Below are positions 61,206 to 64,000 of a stretch of 64,000 bases of DNA, piece after piece. The notes under the pieces were generated by a model, which saw only the letters and a list, made by a program, of their open reading frames with translations, had not been told where the DNA came from and did not search any database. Each line of letters starts with the position of its first letter. Position 1 is the stretch's first letter. The DNA comes from Murimonas intestini. Its GTDB lineage: Bacteria; Bacillota; Clostridia; Lachnospirales; Lachnospiraceae. Location: NCBI GenBank assembly GCA_003148945.1, contig QGGY01000018.1, positions 58,437 through 122,436 of the forward strand, given 5' to 3'. Made by a program: the position numbers and the translations under genes.

Positions 61206-63626
61206 ATGAAGAAAAAGATGAGAAAAGCTGTCAGTGTTACTACAGCCTTAACACTCTCTATGTCTCTGACATCAGTTGCTTATGCAGCAGAGGGCGGGAC
61301 AGAGGCAGCAGATTACATTCCTGCACCTTACACAGCGGATGAAGGTCTTCAGGGGCCGACAGAATATCTTGAGCCGGTGTTCTATGAGAACGAAGACGGA
61401 CCAACGATTGGTGTAACGCTTGTAGGCGTTATTTCCGAGGACGGCAAGTATTTCAAAGACAGCAACAATAATGGTGAGCTGGATACTTTCGAGGACTGGC
61501 GCCTTGATACAGAGACACGTGTTGCTGACCTGCTGACTAAACTTACAAAAGAACAGCGCATTGGCCTGCTGGCTAACCAGCTGATGTGCAGTCCCACAGT
61601 TACTTCTGCTGATGAAGTGTATGATGAGAATGGTAAGGTAGACCTGAACCAGCTGATGGTAGTTACTGAAGATGCTCTGAATATGGTAGTGGCAGAAGAA
61701 GAAGAAATTGAAGGGGATGCTGCTACAAAGATCAATGCCGGCGCAGCTGCAGTTGAGACTGCACCCCGTCCAAACAGCACAGGTGAAATGCTGACCTTTG
61801 AGAACCGTTCCGGTGTACTCAGGGCAACTACAGATGCAGAGACAGGCGCTTTATGGAACAATGCAACGAACATGACAGCTGAATATGCTGCCGTTGCAAA
61901 GAATGAGCCGACTATACCGTTTACAATTATCTCTAACCCACAGCAGGTGATCAAGATTCCGGGATCAATGGGAGTAGCAGCAGCAGTGATGGGTGCCGGA
62001 GCAGAGGAGGGCGATTACAGCCTGGTTGAGCATTTTGCTGATGTTGACCGCCAGATCTGGGATGCAAAGGGCATCAGCCGTATGTATGGCCCTCAGATCG
62101 ACCTGATCACTGATCCTCGCTGGAATAGAAATTCCGGTACATATACAGAGGTTCCTGATGTAGCAGCAGGTATTGCTTCAGCTCTGGTAAAAGGCTATCA
62201 GACAGGTACTGACGGCGCTCAGGACGGAGATGTTGCTCTGATCATGAAGCACTTCCCTGGTGACGGCGCTTCCTATAATGGATTTGAATCACACAATGCA
62301 ATCGGCCAGTGGCGTATATACCAGACAGAAGGTTCTCTTGAAAAATACCAGCTTGTTGGCTTCCAGGCAGCTATTGATGCCGGTGTAGCAGGTATCATGC
62401 CAGGTTACAGCCGCCCTGCAGCTGATGGCACTTATGGCAGTGTTGCACAGAGCTACCGCGATGTAGAACTCACACCGGACCAGGTTGCAAATGCTTATAA
62501 CACAACTCTCCTTCAGACACTGCTGCGGGATACAATGGGATTCTCAGGCTTTGTTAATACCGACTCAGGCGTCCTTTCTATGGGAATGCAGTACGGTGCT
62601 GAGGAACTGACCGCACCTGAACGTGTAGCAGCAATGATCAATGCCGGCTCTGATATCATTGGTGATGGATTTACTGGTGTTGAGTGGCAGGATTATTACG
62701 ATGCATATGATCAGGGACTGATCGAAGAAGCAGCACTTGACCGCGCTAATGCAAGCACTCTGGCTACTGTTATGAATATGGGACAGTTCGAAAATCCTTA
62801 CAAGGATGTAGAAGAGAGCAAAGCAACAGTAGAAGGCCTGTCAGATGAGATCGAAGCGATCGGAACAGATATCAGCAGAAAATCTGTTGTTCTGATGAAG
62901 AATCATGAGAATACTTTACCGCTGGCTGACGTTTCCAAGAAGGTATATATTGCGTCTTATACAAGCTCAGGCGCTGATGATGAAACTGTAGAAAAGTGGA
63001 CAGGTGCCTTTGAAGCTGCCGGCTATACGATCGTAAGCAAGGCTGATGAAGCTGATATTGCATTTCTTGATGTAGTACCGGGCGGTGTTTCTAACAGCAA
63101 CACATTTATGAATGTTATTGATTTAGTGGACGGGCTTGAAGTTGAGGAAGTTAACCATCCTGAAAATACAGAGAAGACAGGCGAGATGGCAGAAGCTACC
63201 ACTCTGATAGATGTAAAGAAAATTGCTGATACTGCTGAAAAAGTACATGCTAACGGCGGCAGCGTAATTGCTTCTATCGATATCAGCAGCCCATGGATCC
63301 TGACAAATCTGGAGCCATACTGTGACGCTCTGATCGGTTCCTTCTCCACATCTGTAGATGCACGTATGGACGTACTTACAGGCGCTTACAATCCTACAGG
63401 TAAACTTCCTGTAACTATGGTTTCCTGCAATGAAGTCATTGCTGTAAATGAGACAGAAGTTGACGGAAATGTTTATGAAATTTGCGTATCTCCTAATGAT
63501 GTACCTGGATATGACAAGGATCAGTACATGGACGCAGAAGTACTTGCACAGTCTCCATCCGGAAGCTATGCTTACAAGGATGCCGACGGCAATGTATATG
63601 CAGCCTGGTTTGGCCTGAGCTACTAA
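61206..63626 (+). CDS. Secreted GH3 beta-glucosidase
   Basis: An 806-aa family 3 hydrolase with a cleavable signal peptide (about residues 1-28, AYAAEG). An EF-hand-like loop (KDSNNNGELDTFEDW, about 84-98) precedes the barrel (about 100-560) with KHFPGDGA, ESHN and the predicted nucleophile Asp453 in GFVNTDSG. The sandwich domain follows (SVVLMKNHENTLPLAD near 565). Domain order is classical, unlike the GH3 at 52128, and no fibronectin-like domain is seen. The start at 61206 lies six bases after AGGAGG. It is directly downstream of the two-component genes. Confidence 0.92.
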   Translation: MKKKMRKAVSVTTALTLSMSLTSVAYAAEGGTEAADYIPAPYTADEGLQGPTEYLEPVFYENEDGPTIGVTLVGVISEDGKYFKDSNNNGELDTFEDWRLDTETRVADLLTKLTKEQRIGLLANQLMCSPTVTSADEVYDENGKVDLNQLMVVTEDALNMVVAEEEEIEGDAATKINAGAAAVETAPRPNSTGEMLTFENRSGVLRATTDAETGALWNNATNMTAEYAAVAKNEPTIPFTIISNPQQVIKIPGSMGVAAAVMGAGAEEGDYSLVEHFADVDRQIWDAKGISRMYGPQIDLITDPRWNRNSGTYTEVPDVAAGIASALVKGYQTGTDGAQDGDVALIMKHFPGDGASYNGFESHNAIGQWRIYQTEGSLEKYQLVGFQAAIDAGVAGIMPGYSRPAADGTYGSVAQSYRDVELTPDQVANAYNTTLLQTLLRDTMGFSGFVNTDSGVLSMGMQYGAEELTAPERVAAMINAGSDIIGDGFTGVEWQDYYDAYDQGLIEEAALDRANASTLATVMNMGQFENPYKDVEESKATVEGLSDEIEAIGTDISRKSVVLMKNHENTLPLADVSKKVYIASYTSSGADDETVEKWTGAFEAAGYTIVSKADEADIAFLDVVPGGVSNSNTFMNVIDLVDGLEVEEVNHPENTEKTGEMAEATTLIDVKKIADTAEKVHANGGSVIASIDISSPWILTNLEPYCDALIGSFSTSVDARMDVLTGAYNPTGKLPVTMVSCNEVIAVNETEVDGNVYEICVSPNDVPGYDKDQYMDAEVLAQSPSGSYAYKDADGNVYAAWFGLSY

Positions 63627-63646
63627 AAAGATAGAACTTAAAAACG

Positions 63647-63666
63647 GAGGCCTCGTATGAGGCCTC
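63647..63666. other. Hairpin between the GH3 gene and the last gene
   Basis: GAGGCCTC (63647-63654) and GAGGCCTC (63659-63666) pair around GTAT. Only a few T follow, so it may act as an RNA processing or stability element or a weak terminator. Confidence 0.5.
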
Positions 63667-63695
63667 TCCATTTAGTGAAAGGAGCTGTAACAGTA

Positions 63696-64000
63696 ATGAA
63701 AAAGAAAGTACTTGGTGTATGTCTGACACTTATGATGGTTTCCATGCTTCCGCTGTCTGTATACGCAAAGGATGCGAAAGAGGATGCCACAGAGGCAGTA
63801 ACAGAGAAAGACGGAGAAATCTCAATGGAACTGGACTATGAAGCTGAACCGGAAGCATATGTAGGCAAATGGGTACTGACAAATGCTTATACTGCAGACG
63901 GCGGAATTCTGGAAGTAGAGCCGAAGGCATGCACTCTGGAGATCGAATTGAGCATTGATGAAAATAAGCTGGTAGACGAAGCAGCATATATCCACGCAGA
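63696..64000 (+). CDS. Secreted protein, N-terminal part
   Basis: The start at 63696 (AAAGGAG ten bases upstream) gives a signal peptide (residues 1-25, PLSVYAKD) and an acidic linker, then AYVGKWVLTNAYTADGG, resembling small lipocalin-like extracellular domains of Lachnospiraceae. The frame is open at the window end, with 101 codons visible. It follows the secreted GH3 by 69 bases and is probably co-transcribed. The function is unknown. Confidence 0.72.
   Translation, partial: MKKKVLGVCLTLMMVSMLPLSVYAKDAKEDATEAVTEKDGEISMELDYEAEPEAYVGKWVLTNAYTADGGILEVEPKACTLEIELSIDENKLVDEAAYIHA

Overview
The window looks like a chromosomal segment of an anaerobic, gut-type member of the Bacillota, most likely a Lachnospiraceae relative. 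The grounds are strong AGGAGG-type ribosome binding sites, a MecA adaptor, a CIRCE operator, an AgrB homologue, a CD1871A-type CXXC miniprotein beside a 4Fe-4S membrane protein and TlpA, split purine-synthesis genes of the PurO type, and many glycoside hydrolases with their transporters. No rRNA, tRNA or CRISPR array was recognised. Species-level placement is not possible from the sequence alone.

Layout. 1-4.2 kb: end of a sugar ABC importer operon (binding protein, two permeases) with a GH13 alpha-glucosidase. 4.3-13.9 kb: housekeeping and regulatory genes (mecA, a TetR regulator divergent from an SDR, an HD-GYP protein, yaaA, a His-rich NifX-like protein, DinB-like, CapA-like, DUF2804, agrB without a visible agrD, nth). 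14.1-14.9 kb: relics of a Fic gene and a histidine kinase. 14.9-21.3 kb: a coherent redox/transport cluster, namely a two-component system divergent from an FtsX/MacB-type ABC exporter, a 48-aa CXXC protein, a NapH-like 4Fe-4S membrane protein and a TlpA lipoprotein carrying an extra permease-like ectodomain. 21.4-24.7 kb: a YczE-type membrane protein, then a double-MerR regulator with an ABC-2 exporter.

24.77-35.72 kb: a low-GC island bounded by an 18-bp direct repeat and ending in a deleted tyrosine recombinase. It holds the wreck of a BREX type 1 defence locus (brxA, brxB, pglX, pglZ, brxL all broken and brxC gone), an Abi_2 remnant, a broken AlbA-type ATPase, and several genes that stayed intact: an HTH protein, an unrecognised zinc-ribbon plus helical-protein pair, a MerR regulator and trmO.

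35.8-51.6 kb: two hsp20 genes under CIRCE, pepT, ybaK, an AGCS symporter, an iron alcohol dehydrogenase, an IS200-like transposase, an ABC exporter with a giant coiled-coil permease, an rRNA methyltransferase, and stand-alone IMP cyclohydrolase plus AICAR transformylase. 51.6-64 kb: a glycoside utilisation locus in which a LytTR/GHKL two-component system lies between two GH3 genes, the first in operon with a GH2 enzyme and a GPH symporter. Phased direct repeats upstream of both GH3 genes are the likely targets of the LytTR regulator.
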